Part shown: positions 1 through 12,504 of the stretch, piece after piece | How positions within the stretch are numbered: position 1 is the first letter of the stretch | Layout: every line of letters begins with the position of its first letter | Origin: Cucumis sativus | Lineage: Eukaryota > Streptophyta > Magnoliopsida > Cucurbitales > Cucurbitaceae | DNA length: 64,000 bases | Assembly: GCF_000004075.3 (NCBI RefSeq) | Contig: NC_026660.2 | Coordinates: 4,092,001 to 4,156,000, forward strand | Direction of reading: 5' to 3' | Notes under the pieces: model-generated | Seen by the model: the letters and a program-made list of their open reading frames with translations, nothing else | The model's database searches: none | What the model was told of the DNA's origin: nothing | Made by a program: the position numbers and the translations under genes

Positions 1-755
1 CGTTTCCAAGATCATGTGAGATTGTGACCAGAGTGTTTGGAAAAGGGGGCTATATATTTGTAAGGAACTAAGGAGAGGATTTTCATACATTTTGTATCTT
101 TCAGTGAGCTGGAGAGCTTATTAACCCTCTTGAATAGCGGAGAAGTGTTTGTATTGCCTCAGAGCAATTCTTTCCATCTCATATCAATAGATTGTAAGGG
201 AAATACCTTACACCCTGCTGTTGCATCCAGCTGTAACTGAATGGCGTAGGGAGATATTATTCACCTCTAACAGGCAAAGGGATGCAAGCAAAATAACAGG
301 AGGTATAAACCACCCTGAGCCCATTTTTGCTCATCTCAAGACATCTACAATACTTGAGGAGTTCACAGAAACCCATATAAATTTGGCCGATTGATAAATT
401 AACTGTTATTTTGGGAAACCAAAAGCTCCATATTAACTAAAAGCATTATGTAAATCATTGTTTATGGACCAACATGCTCATAATTATTTATTTTGAATGA
501 AATTTGTGTTTTATAAATCGTGGTTTTCAGAATCAATGAAAATTGGACACAAATTCCAAAATTTCAGGGCAAAGAAAAGCATAGAGTTTGCTTTCCTATA
601 AAATGTGGATATGCTAAACAAAATTGTTAACTGGTATGTAAACAAGAGTTATTGGATTTTGGTTTAACTCAAGTGTTTTTCTTTTTATCAACGATACATA
701 TAACATTACCCAATAAATAATCCCAATAGAAACAGTATTTTTGTGAAGAACTTAC
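1..755. other. Unresolved 3' end region of the pseudouridine synthase gene
   Basis: The last exon I can place for the minus-strand synthase ends at 756 with a good GT donor (phase 1), so a further coding exon is expected here or left of the window. Several AG sites around 188-270 could start one, but none gives a C-terminus I recognise. No other gene was seen. Confidence 0.4.
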
Positions 756-1908
756 GCTCAGTTGGCCTTGACAACAAGGCAACATGGGAATTTTTCTTCT
801 TTAACTTTCTGTTGTCTGAAGAGCTCCCATCTGGAGGGGAGATAGAAGTGGCCACATTAGTATCGAGAATTCATCGAAAAGGAAATACAAATGAGTAATG
901 GGGAAAGATTAAAATTCAAACCATTTGGCAAACAGCTTAGAAGAGCTTCTTTGAATATTGCAGCTTGGAGCTTGTATGTTCGTATTTCATTCGACAAATG
1001 CAACTGAAGTGCTTCTCCAGCATCTAGAAGCAATGCAGGCAGGGAAATCATTTAAATATTGAAGAATAGTATAAAGATAACTGAGGTGAAAAAGACAATA
1101 TACCCGGGATAGGTCACACAAACTATAATCAATTGCCATAAGTACCTGACGAACACCAAAATTTGACACCTTCAAATTCACAAGAATGAAGAACCAGAGA
1201 ATTTTCTGAAGCCATAACATATTGAGGCTTCCTTGGCGTTCTTAATGGATCCAGTAGAATGTCTATAACCTACAAAATTGAACAATTCTCTTCATCTATT
1301 AGATTAAGATGCATCTATACTCCAGTAACATAACAAATTCAGACCATAGGCCAAGTAAAATTGGGAAACCGTAATATAGTGGCTTTCAATGTTGCCATCT
1401 TGAAATCAGTGCAAATTGTGTGATCAATGTATTGCGCAGAAACAATGGCTAGGTAGTTTCCTTGTCAATGGCAGATACATCTTTATAAAATTAAATATGG
1501 CTATCAATTCCAAAAACCACTAGCTCCTAATTAAAATCAAATTTACCATTACTCGTTTATCCTCTATGGCTGTTCCAGATAGATATAATAAACTGAAGTG
1601 AGAGTATTTAGGCCTATGAAGTATAAGATGGCATATTTTCATGAACAAAAGCATGCAGTTTAACATATTAAAAGCAACTTATTTAAGCAAATATAATAAA
1701 GCAAAAAGATGTAAAGACGTATGGCACACACATCAGGATCTTCAAGATCTTGCCCAACCATGAATACAACAGCAACCATGCAGCGAACCTGATGCCAGAG
1801 GAAAGCACTGCCTTCAATGTTGAAAGCCCATAATGGATTGCCTTCCGTCCTGGCAAAGTACCAAAAAGATTCAGTCAACAACAAACAAAAATATTTCACA
1901 GATGTGCA

Positions 1909-1940
<32 letters not shown>

Positions 1941-4900
1941 ATTTTTTTTTTTAAAAGAGGATAAACCGAGTCTAGAAGACATCTTAGTTCGGGACAAGAT
2001 GTTGTAGAATGAAGTTGCAAAAGATACATTTGAAAGAATTCTATCATAAAACACACTCTGTTCTCCTATAAGGGTAGAAAAGTATTTCATATTCTTTTAA
2101 TTTGTCCGGTCATCTCGTACATTTTAGGAAATGTAACACAGCAAATCAATAACTGCAGGATGCTTAACATGATCATCCTTCTAAAGTTTGAAGCATCTTG
2201 CATAATATGAACTCAGTCCACCCCAGCAAATGATACAAACCACAGAGACGGTCCATTTCAACAGTACTATGGACAACTCAAAATGAATATGACCAAAGAA
2301 GCACTACTATTGTAGTCAGTAAACTAGTGTCAGCGTGGCAACACCTAGGAGAGAACATAGCTAGTAGACTTGAGAGACCAAAAATGGGGAGAATAAAGTA
2401 ACATAAGCTTAACAATAGCTAGAGGAAAGCTACTTTGGATGGCCTGAAGCAAATATGCAAAGCAGATTTGCGAATAAAAATATGCAAATGCAAGGCAGGT
2501 ATCAATTAAGCACGGTACAGAAAGTCCAACTGCAAAGAAGATGAGAAGATCTGATACAAACACCAACCTCACATCACAAGGAGAAATGTCAAACGACATG
2601 ATGCGTCGCCTATAATTGTGAACATTTGCTGCATCCATTTTGCAGAAGTTTCTGAAGTCATGTTCTCCTACAAACTTCTTACCAGCCCTCTCCATAGCCT
2701 GGTGAAAATGCAGATCCAAATTATTTCTGAAACAGCATTACAAGCTTAATACAATATAATTTGCATACCGAGATATTCAAATTTGCTCCCCAGAAAAAAT
2801 ATTTATACTTTCTTCTCAAACAACTAAACCTGTGCTGCATATAGAGGCAACAAAAAATCCAGAATAAACATTAACATTGTTCCACATGAGCATAAATGTT
2901 GATTAGATTATCTGTGTGTATCAGGAGCACCATGAAGTACTGATGATTGACTTATCAAGTATAACACTCAAATTTCGGATTAGAACATTCTTGAGTTGTT
3001 TGAGCAAATTTACAGTGTGGCCTTTCCAAAACTAATTTTAAGATAATTATGAAACCATAATCCCCCAATGACTGAGTCCCTTGCAAAAATATTAGTCTTT
3101 AGCAAAAAGGCAATACCTATGTGTAAACTCAAATTTCAGAAAGTAACCAAAACAAGGTTCTTGGTTTCAAAACCAATGCCCCAAAGTAATATAAAATGGC
3201 ATCCGCAGATCATGATGCAATACATTGTCAAAGTTAACCATGTATAAACAACTTGAGCAGCATGTAGCACCGGGTGAATCAAACAAAGAAAAAAAGAACA
3301 CACGAGTAAAGCTGCTTATATGAGGAAGAGGGTGCGAGGAGATACTACTGGTTGCCGCAACTCTAAGAGAGGTGTACCAAAATTTAGATTGTCAAAGCAT
3401 AGCACTCAGCTATGTTTAGAATTTCATGTAGGCACATCAACTCAGCAGTCAAAGCCAGTTAGATTGATTTTTTAATCTCCAGGATGCCGGTTACATAATC
3501 CTAACTTTACATTAAAAAGCTACACATCACATCTCTCACAGAAACAGGCCAAAGGGAAACCACAAGAGCAAGACAAACCTTGCACTGAAGCCAACAGGAA
3601 CAGAACACCAGCCTAAAACCCGAATGTCATTAGGAAGGACTTTATTAATTACTCTCACGTAATCAATTTCTCCATCTGAGAGTAAATAATAAATGAAAAT
3701 GAAATTAGGATAACTAAGATGGAAAAGGGATGCACTTTGTCGCTCCTGTTCAAAAAAAATAAAAGATGTAAAAAGTATGCAACATTCTAATCAAAACTTA
3801 AAAGATCCTACCCCTATAGAATATGAAATTCAGAAAAAGTAGGCACGAGAAATTATAGATGACATCTTTTTAAAAGGTCAAAATTTTCAATTATATTTTT
3901 TTGGAATCACCTATAGGTGCTTATATCATTGAAAATAAATGTTTCTTAACTAAGAAAAATAATGTTTGCAGTTCCATAGATAAAGTTTTACTACCATCTA
4001 CTTTCCCGATGCAGGAAAGACTTCTGTTATATTTGATGTTTCAAACAAGAATGCCATCGTTACCAAAATTATTGTTCTTTAAGAACTCTTCCATTGATAT
4101 TATATTTCTGACAAAAATCAGACAATGAAGTCACCGTCATCTAAAATACTAAGATGCAAACGTGTATAAAACAGAGAACAAAAATGAATTTTGCTCTTAA
4201 TTGCTGCTTGCACATAAACTAATTTGTTACAATAAGATAACTTTAAAAGTTATTCTTGGCGACACAAAGATATATTAGGTGATGTGAACGTTAGCGCTTC
4301 TTAAAAAAGAGACAATAATCAAATGAAGCTAATTAGATAACAATAATTTAAATGACGGTTCTAATTTTTGGAAAAAAAAGGTAAACTAAAACGGTTCTTT
4401 CATTTGCAGTATTAAAGTACTCAAAATACATCAATGTAAACATAAAACAAAAAATCTGGCGCACTCATGTCATCATTCAGCTCAATAGAATAATTCAACA
4501 TTCAAGGTATTGACAACAGAGAACAAATTTGGCAATATCAAGTTAGCTAACCATGCTGCTCTTCCCCATTATGACAACTATTTTCACCATTAGGGGGATC
4601 CTTAAGGTTTGACCGTAAATAGAGAGCAATTACCTGCAGGAATAATAGTGTGAATGCTAAAAATAGAGAAATTAAATAAAATAATGATTGAATTTTGAAA
4701 AGTCAACAAAGTTGCCCAATTAAAATTCTGGTTTTCTGACAACTAGGTGACTAATGACTTAAAGAACCAGAAAAGATTTTGTAATATAAATTTAACTTAA
4801 TTACCAAACTTGGTCACTGAAATTGTACCCATGACAATTATAACATTGGAACCATAGTAGAAAAAACCCAAATAACTAAAAGAATTATGTTATCGATTGT

Positions 4901-7788
4901 CATCTCTTTGGTTGTCATATTGAAAAATATTAACTTTTGAACAAGATTTTCATGTGTCTTTCATAAGTTTGTACAAATGAATGATACATACGTATTATTA
5001 GATTTCAATTTCCAAACCTCAACCAAACCCCCCAAGGACATGTAAGAGGTGGCAAGAAATGTCACTTTAAATAGCTAATGGAAAATCAAATGCGAACTAA
5101 TTCATGATGAGGAAATCAACGTATTCAGAAAATAAGCACATTGTTATCATCATACAATGTTATTCTAGCAGTACAATGTTATTCCCTTCAGATTTGAAAT
5201 ATCTTACTTGCCCAACCGATGACACACCCTTGTCCGTTCTCCCACATCTTGAATAACAAGACTCCTTCCTACCACCAACAAGAAGCCTAGCTTTCTCAAG
5301 AGCTCTGAAAATTTCAGACTGCAGGAAGATGAGATAACCAATTGACAATAATTTTTTTGGATAAACGATTAACAGTTAAATTTTTTCTCACCTAACATTC
5401 CTAACCGCCACCATATCTACCGTTACCCCTCCCTTAAAAAAATTGATGCTAGACGTTAACAGCTACCTAGACCTGGTCTTACGGATGAAGTCATGCTCTT
5501 CTATTTCCTAAGCTTTCAACTTCTTTTTAGTATCCAAATGTTCCAATCAGCTTCGCCAAAAGTCTTTTCTAGTGACGATTCTCCCCCTTTTTAGTTCCCC
5601 TTTGGCTCCATCTATCTCCTACGCCTCTTGTTTTCTTTTGGGATCACAAGAGAATCACAAAAGAGAGGAAAAGGTGAAGAAAGGGTGGGAGTAAGGAGGG
5701 TTTGCAAGGGTGAAGATTGGAGTGGCTAATTACCATTAGTGGTGTGAAACTCAGTTAGGAAAGATCCAAGCCTCTGAAATCTGAGGGGTTTCTGGTAACC
5801 ACATAGTTCATGCTTAGAAGTTCATGAGATTTATGACTCAAACTCATGCTACTAATCAGAAAAACCAGAATCGTTGTTTATTATGTTTTCTAGCATTCTT
5901 TATTAAAATCCAAATCCACAATTAAACACAGCATCAAAATAATCTCAATGTCATTCCTTAACAAGTAGGAATGGAAAAGTATTTGTTGACAAAGAAAACC
6001 TTATATGTACTATTGAGAATTGCAAGACAAGTTCTAACAGATGGTGTGATCAAATATCAATTAGAAAGGATTGAAGGTGAAGAAAAAAAATTGATATCGT
6101 GATCCTTTAAGTGCATTATTAAATTTTATCACAAAAAAAAGTGTATTATTAAATGTTTAGACACTCCCAGTAAACATTGAGAACCAATATTGTGCGTTCT
6201 TGACACTTCCCACCAGTACCACTGTAATTGATATATCATAAATAATTTGTTAAGATGCTCAAGTTGAAATTGTACTTCAACTGTTGGTTCCATTTGTGCC
6301 TCTGAAGCAAAACCATAGAACCTGTTCAGCCGATGTAACCAGAACTTCAGGTACTATTTGATACAAAGTTAAGTTTTTGCAGTGTAACAAAAGCGACCAA
6401 GACAGAATAGTGTTAATGACAACTGATTGATTTTTCTTGCGTTTCTTTTTTTTCCTTTCTTTTTTTCTTACAAAGTTTCTCCTTACTTCAGAAGAAGGTA
6501 GTGGAGGACTGAGATGTACGGAAAATTAGCAGGATAAGGCATTGGCCTTTGTTCCCATTAGAGATTACATACCTCTGCCCGAAGTACATTACTTTTAGAG
6601 CAATATATCTCTTTGAACAGTGATCCAAGATCCTGGTGTTATAACCTTCACCCATAAAATAACTCGATTTGAGAGTAGAAACAAGCAAATCATTCCAGTA
6701 GATAAGCCACGCAAATGAAAGATGGAGTATGGCTCTTGTGATAATAAACAAGGTCGTTAATATGCATGAGAACTACGGTATATTTCATCTAAACTTTATA
6801 AACATTCCAAATGTCTGTTGCTCATAAAATAATTTTGTTAAAAAAATTGCCACTTTTAGACTGAATTGCATCCTATTTCACCATTCACTATGTAGCTGCC
6901 AGTTTTTCATCATTGGATTGAGCAACTCAAATTTATATCCATGGTTATTAGGGGCATGAATATTATTTGGTGAGGCAGCCACTTTGTATCGGTCTCTTTG
7001 AATATTTTGTCCACTGATAATGCATAATTTGACCATAGTTCAAATTCACAGATCATCTTTTCTTAATCTTTAATTTCATAGTAATCTCATTACTGTATAT
7101 ATATAGCTGTTACACATTACAAGATATAAATATGCATCCTCATTTGTTTATACATGTGAGCTATTACTACTCCCTCGTGCTACCATGGATATCCTCTTAC
7201 TTCCAATATATTTCCGCAAATAAGGAGAAATAAAGAAATGGACTCTATTTGTTCATAAAGTAATGACTAGCCTGTTGTTTTTTCTACTGATTTCTTCTTA
7301 GTAGTGCCAGATTCCTTGCTTTTCTCAATCGAACGACTCCTGTCGCCAAAGTTCATCCTCCTCTGCACGAATTCATGTTTAGTTAGCCCTGACGAAAGCT
7401 TACCGTAACGGTGGTTAGCTAGGCTAGCATGAAAACCAAACAGCTCTGATTTCGTTCTAATATAGCAGACAAAACCTCAGAACAACAGCAACTTGCAAGT
7501 CGAGAGGATAGCTTCGAATTTTTCTCCTCCAATTCCTGTACGATTAGTGGATTGAGATCAAACAACTGTCGTGGCTCTCCGGATACTTCGCCACTTTGTC
7601 AATAATCAAATGGAAGTTGAAATGAGGGTAGACGGTCAAACCTTCACTCTGTCTTGGAGAAGACGAAGCTGGGATTGAAGACTGGCAATTTGGTTTCCAT
7701 CGAAGGGTTGAAACTCGTTAGCTTCTACGGTCTTCCTTGTCGCTCCGGTAGTTTCTGTGAGATCAATGAAAAGTTCCGCTCCGTCCAT
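756..7788 (-). CDS. PUS3: tRNA pseudouridine(38/39) synthase, TruA/PUS3 family (3' end incomplete)
   Basis: Converts uridine to pseudouridine in the tRNA anticodon stem-loop. Exons on the minus strand, each keeping frame: 7788-7642, 7535-7476, 7362-7272, 6645-6573, 6321-6276, 5318-5208, 4633-4552, 3675-3579, 2829-2769, 2698-2568, 1849-1732, 1269-1146, 1023-922, 830-756, giving at least 439 residues. The TruA signature SRCGRTDKGVSS lies near residues 162-173, with Asp168 as the expected catalytic residue. Later family blocks are GWCSVPVGFSAR, EHDFRNFCKMD and FLWHQVRCMV. The N-terminus is a short coiled coil (IASLQSQLRLLQDRVK) followed by a basic linker, as in plant homologues. The intron after 7272 needs a GC donor. 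The 91-nt intron 921-831 restores the conserved LLSRPTE block; reading through it stops early. The final exon is not identified. The Arabidopsis counterpart is, from memory, At1g34150. Confidence 0.88.
1910..1937. repeat. (GA)n microsatellite in a pseudouridine synthase intron
   Basis: About 14 GA units between exons 10 and 11 of the synthase gene, next to a T-run. Confidence 0.9.
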
Positions 7789-8126
7789 CAACCTTTACAC
7801 GTAAAGAAACACCTCCAATGTTCAGACGGCCACTACAGAGAAGTAATAAGGCCCAAATTTTCAGACGAAATTCGGAATTCAACACGAATAAAATTAGAAC
7901 CGAAAACAAGAAGAGAAACGATGAGTGTACACAAATGAAAGCTTCTAAGAAGGGAGAAACACGTCGTTACTGCAGTGGGAAAATGTCGAAAATCGTATTC
8001 CACCAGATTAAACTGTGAAAGAAACCTTAGAAACCCTAGCAAAGACGGAGGTTTAGAGGTTGAGGACGAAAGGAAAGAGATGAACTGAAGTTCTTGAAGA
8101 GGAAGCCAAGACAGATGGCGGGAACT

Positions 8127-8134
8127 TATTTATA
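8127..8134 (-). promoter_or_regulatory. TATA box of the pseudouridine synthase gene
   Basis: Read on the minus strand this is TATAAATA, about 340 nt upstream of the ATG at 7788. It would place transcription start near 8100 and leave a leader of about 310 nt. Confidence 0.6.
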
Positions 8135-8139
8135 GAGTA

Positions 8140-9264
8140 TGCACGTACGATCTACGCTATGCGTACCGGACCGTGTTTCGTTTCTGTTGTGGCCTTGTGG
8201 GCCTTTTCAAGACCCACGCTTTGAACCTATCCAGATTGGATTTTGGGCCTGAATATCCACGCCCATTTGGGCTATCTCTTTCTCTCTCCCTTTCTTTTTT
8301 CTAACGACAATCTTTCAAGGTGATTTTAAAATTATCAAAATCAATTTAAATTTTCACTCTATCTTGCTCAATTGAATGGTTTTGACAGGATTCCACTCGT
8401 TTTTGTATGTTTTCACATTTTTAAAATCACTCGAAAACACATTTTTAATCATTTTTTAGATTGTAGTTCCAAATTTACTTACTCTCGTGCAATTTCTTGT
8501 ATTTTATACATTTTTGTGCACTTTTGTCTTTAATCTAGTATATTGTATAGGGTGTGCATGCAACATGCCCCCTCCCCTCACAGTCACCTGCATTTACACA
8601 AAATCTTGATCCCGGTGGAAAAATACCCCAAGTCTAACATGAATTTAAAACTCTCGTACATGTAACTTTTACTCCATCCTCAAATTTCATAACTCCTTTA
8701 CTATTTTACCGGCTAATTAAAACATCAAAATACATTAAGACAATTGAATACCACAAAGTATTCAAATTTTTGTCAAAGTGAGCTTAACTCATTGATAATC
8801 GATATGACCTTACATCATAGTTATGAGAGATTTAAATTCTCCAACTCTAATTGTACCAAAAAATTGATCTCTTTTTTGCAATGTAAGTTATCCATTCTTC
8901 CTAATAAATTTATGAATGACATCACATCAATGCTAGATACTATTATCTGAGTGAGTTTAGACATCAACATATACATTAAAAAGACTATTTATTTATTTAT
9001 TTATCTCAAATCCATTCTATTTTATTTTCGAATGCTTTTTTCATCGTTTCTCATACAAGAAACACCAACTATATCATGTGATAAATAATAAAAGATTAAC
9101 TATAATGGTAGTTTTGGACATTTTGACGTATGACTTGAGAATTACCTTTTATTGTTTAAGTACTTTTTTATAAGGTCTATTACCCGAACAAATCCCCGAG
9201 TAGACGTATCGAACAAATAAAGTTCCCACAACTGACAACCGTACATCAAAACACAGGGCGCGAA
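8140..9264. other. Divergent intergenic region with short foldback repeat
   Basis: Lies between the divergent synthase and the membrane-protein gene at 9265. It is AT-rich with no coding signal. A repeat at about 8316-8460 carries motifs (a 'ggtgattttaaa' start and a 'tcaaaatcactcgaaaa'-like end) that recur near 19618-19700, which suggests a small dispersed foldback element. Confidence 0.4.
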
Positions 9265-12200
9265 ATGGATCAAAGCGAGAGCGAAATTCGAGAAGTTGAA
9301 GAAACAAATTCCAAATCGGAGTTGCAACCTCTTCTTGAGACACACAATCCAAGTTCGAACTCCAAATCTGTGAAGACCAAGGTTCCGGAGATTGAGATCC
9401 ATCTTTTTCGTCAGGGAAAAGGTCCGATCGATGTGTTTAAATCAAGCCTTGGTGGTTGGGATCAAGATCAGCTTGAGGTCCGAGATATTCTGGACAAATA
9501 CGGATTCAAGTCCGTATTCGCCTTCAAACCTGACTCTGGTCGTGGCGTCCCCATTCGATTCAACCCTAGAAATGGCAGGTCTATACTGACTTACAGAGAT
9601 GGAGCCGAAATTTTCATTGACGGAGAGCCTAAGGTAAAGGTTCACAACTCTATTCGGTTCGATTTGAAAATTTCATTTATCTGGGGTTTTGTTAAATGAG
9701 GATGGAAAAAAGTATATACAGAGATATGCGTGTTGCCTTACCGTCCGATTTTTTTATTTTTATTTTTGCTGCTGTCAGCTGTGGGTGTTATTCTGCTGTT
9801 TGTTTAATCATGTGTATTATAAATATACACTTGAATTTTCTTTGATTGGAATTGAGGTTTAGGAATTGAAGGTTTTATGTTTAAGAATCATAAGATACCA
9901 TGTAACATGCTTTTATGAATTTTATAATTGATGGTATGTGGGTGTAAGTTTGGGCGATCGCTCTCTAAGCCTATCCTTCATCTGGCCTTTTACTCAAAGT
10001 TGGCTTGAAATGAACAATAAGAATGGATTGATTATTGGAAATTTATTTCTCAAAAATGGCAAATGAAACAATGCGAGGAGAGTTCCTAGATTCGTGGAGG
10101 TATAGCTTATTGGTTATTGCACAAGGTTGAGTATGGACTTCACTTTAATGTTTGGGATGCTAGTTAGGTTCCTAATAGCATGAACTCCTCGAAAGCTATT
10201 CTCCAATGTTTTTCACTTCAATATTTGGTATCTTCCACTTATTCAATCCTAGTATATTTTACCATTCACCTACTTAGGAGGAGATTTTTCACAATTCACT
10301 TTCTAGAACAGCCTTATTCAATTTGGAGAATCTCGACCTTCCTTGTATTAACTTCCTTGCATTCTCTTTTTCCACTAAGATTTGGTACCTTAATATCGTT
10401 AAGGAGGTGAAATCGTTTTCTTTTCTGGCCCAATTATCCTTGGGGAAGTTCCACACCGTTGATGGCTTTAAGGGGCTGGCCACTTTTGTGCCTGTGTTGT
10501 TGTGGTGCGTTATTTGCAGAAGGCAGTGGAGTATGTGAACTGTATTATTGTCAGGAGTATGTTAAATAGTAGCTCATTTGTGGAGAATTTCTTCCGAACA
10601 CTCCGCTGTGGTGTTCGCTCCCGCGCTCTGTTGGAGTTGTCATGGTATGATGGAGAAAATTGTCTTACATTTGCTGTTTTAGGACAAATATCATCTTCTT
10701 GATTTTTTGCTATTCTCAGGAACATTTGGCTGTTAACCTAGAGGATATTTTAGCGTATCCAAGGACCTTAGAAATCTTTTTATGTTGTAGCTAACTTTTA
10801 ATGATTCGTTGGACCCATGAGTAAGTTTAGAATGACTTTCTATCAGCAGTTTTGAAAAGGAAAATAAATTAGTTGGCTTCTTCTAGTAGTTAAAATAATG
10901 TCTAGAATTTTGGGAGTACTTTTGATCGTGTAGCCAAAACATTACATTCAATTATATATATAATCATTTGTACATTTGACTATGAGTTTTATTTTTAATT
11001 TATAACCGTGGGTGTTTGGGCACCTATGTTTGAAAGTTGATCCCCAATACTTTTCTGATTTCTCTTGCAATCGTCAAATACAAACAGCCTCGAAATGATC
11101 CACAATTCATCAAAATTTTCTTGGAATACCTCTGTGTTCTTGCACACCCAGTATCTCTGCCGGGTTGACCTAGTGGTCCATAAGAACTATATAAATAAAA
11201 AATGGCTTAGAGGAAATAGGTACAAGCTATGGTGGCCACCTACTTGAGATTCAATATCCTACATGTTACCTTGGTTACCACATATAGTGGGATTTGACAA
11301 TTTTCTTGTTAGATTGGTCTAATTGCATGTTAGAAATCCTAACATTCAATAACTATCTCATATTTTTCATGTTAAGCTGACATGACAACTAGTTAGCAGT
11401 GCAACTTTTGGAATTGGTAGAGTACTTCAATTCTGTGTGTATCCTATGTTTTAAGTGTTTAACACATGGCCTCGTGGGCATCCGGCTATTTGTCTTGTGA
11501 CTCTTGCCTCTAGGCTAACCTCGTGATAGCACAAGCTCAGCTTTATTTAATTTATTATGAGAATCTTATTCTTTTCTACATGATAAGACGTGTCTCTTTG
11601 GCAATGATCAAGAAGTCCAATTGCGAGGTTACATGTCAAGATCCCAGTTTTTAATGACTTCAATATTCTTGAATTGCCCCAATATTTTTTTCCATACATG
11701 TCCCCACCCTCAATCTTTTCTTGACTGCTATCTGTATGTATTACATGTCTATATTATTTATCGACAAAAAGATTGTATTTCATGGACGAGATGAAACTAC
11801 AAGAAATAAGAGCACCCTACAACAAGAGTTGGATGAATACTTTCAAAATTAAGTGAGTCAAAGGAGACTCCAACGTATTTTATACTCTCATTTCCTTTTG
11901 CCATCATTTGATTTATTTGGGCAGAATCGAACACGCAGGTTTTTGCTGAAGATACAGTAGTTTTGGGGACATGACTCTGTTCGACTTTTTCCTCTTGGCT
12001 ATATCTTAGTCCTGTTCCATGCTCCTTTGTTAATTATTAATTGACTTTTAACAGCTCAAGGCAACTGCATTAACACGGAGCAAAAATCTAGTTATTTTTG
12101 TTCTTTGCCTTTTGATGGCTCCTCTTCTTCATCAGTTTGCTAATTTCCATTCATTTCAATTCCAATTAACATGGTAAGTTTATTAGCAAACTGATGGAGA

Positions 12201-12504
12201 TATGCACCAATTTTGTTTGAAGCTGTTTATATTCATTCTTTTACATCAGATTCAACTAAATGGCTAACTTCATATGTTCATCTCTTTACTTCAGGATTCC
12301 CTGATCAAACCAGTAACCAGGATCATTTTTGGCGTGGCAATTATAACCATTTTGATAACGTTTCTCTCTCGAGACTCACAAGGGTGGATGAAGAAACTTA
12401 ATATCACTGGGAACTTCCCTCCTTGGATTCTAGCTTGTGTCGTTATCGTTTTTACTCGCTCAAGGAAGAGAACTAAGGACTTACTTAAAAAGTACGGTTG
12501 GTAA
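9265..12504 (+). CDS. Uncharacterised plant membrane protein, two exons, two C-terminal helices
   Basis: Exons 9265-9633 and 12295-12504 join in phase 0 (AAG|GTAAAG donor, TTCAG acceptor) to give 192 residues. The first 123 residues are soluble and charged: an acidic, Ser/Glu-rich start, then a globular-looking block containing VFAFKPDSGRGVPIRFN and a DGAEIFIDGEP end. The second exon supplies hydrophobic stretches at about residues 132-148 and 168-180, separated by a polar loop, and a strongly basic tail ending in KKYGW. This looks like a small protein anchored in a membrane with a basic C-terminus. I do not recognise a named family and propose no function. The 2.66-kb intron holds a LINE remnant and a SINE-like copy. 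The start is the first ATG of the open frame. Confidence 0.72.
10010..10725 (+). mobile_element. Decayed LINE fragment (zinc-binding tail of the reverse transcriptase region)
   Basis: Plus-strand frames hold scraps resembling the zf-RVT end of plant LINEs: a VKSFSFLAQLSLGKFHT-like segment followed by a CVICRR zinc-knuckle half, around 10400-10520. The frame is broken many times and no full domain survives. It lies within the intron of the 9265 gene. Identification is by eye. Confidence 0.35.
11157..11340 (+). repeat. SINE-like repeat, copy A
   Basis: Starts with a tRNA box-A-like motif (GTTGACCTAGTGG) and about 60 nt later has a degenerate box-B-like stretch followed by TGGTGGCCACCTAC. Related copies lie at 15530-15675 (minus) and 19705-19865 (plus). 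Cloverleaf pairing is not evident, so this is a tRNA-derived repeat and not a tRNA gene. Confidence 0.45.

Noticed and set aside
3901-4128. 75-residue plus-strand frame
   Set aside because: It lies in a synthase intron, has no protein-like features and no homologue that I recognise.
7654-8042. Overlapping frames on both strands near the synthase start
   Set aside because: They shadow exon 1 and the leader of the minus-strand synthase gene.
11157-11245. Possible tRNA gene suggested by box A and box B motifs
   Set aside because: No acceptor stem or anticodon arm pairs; better explained as a tRNA-derived SINE-like repeat.
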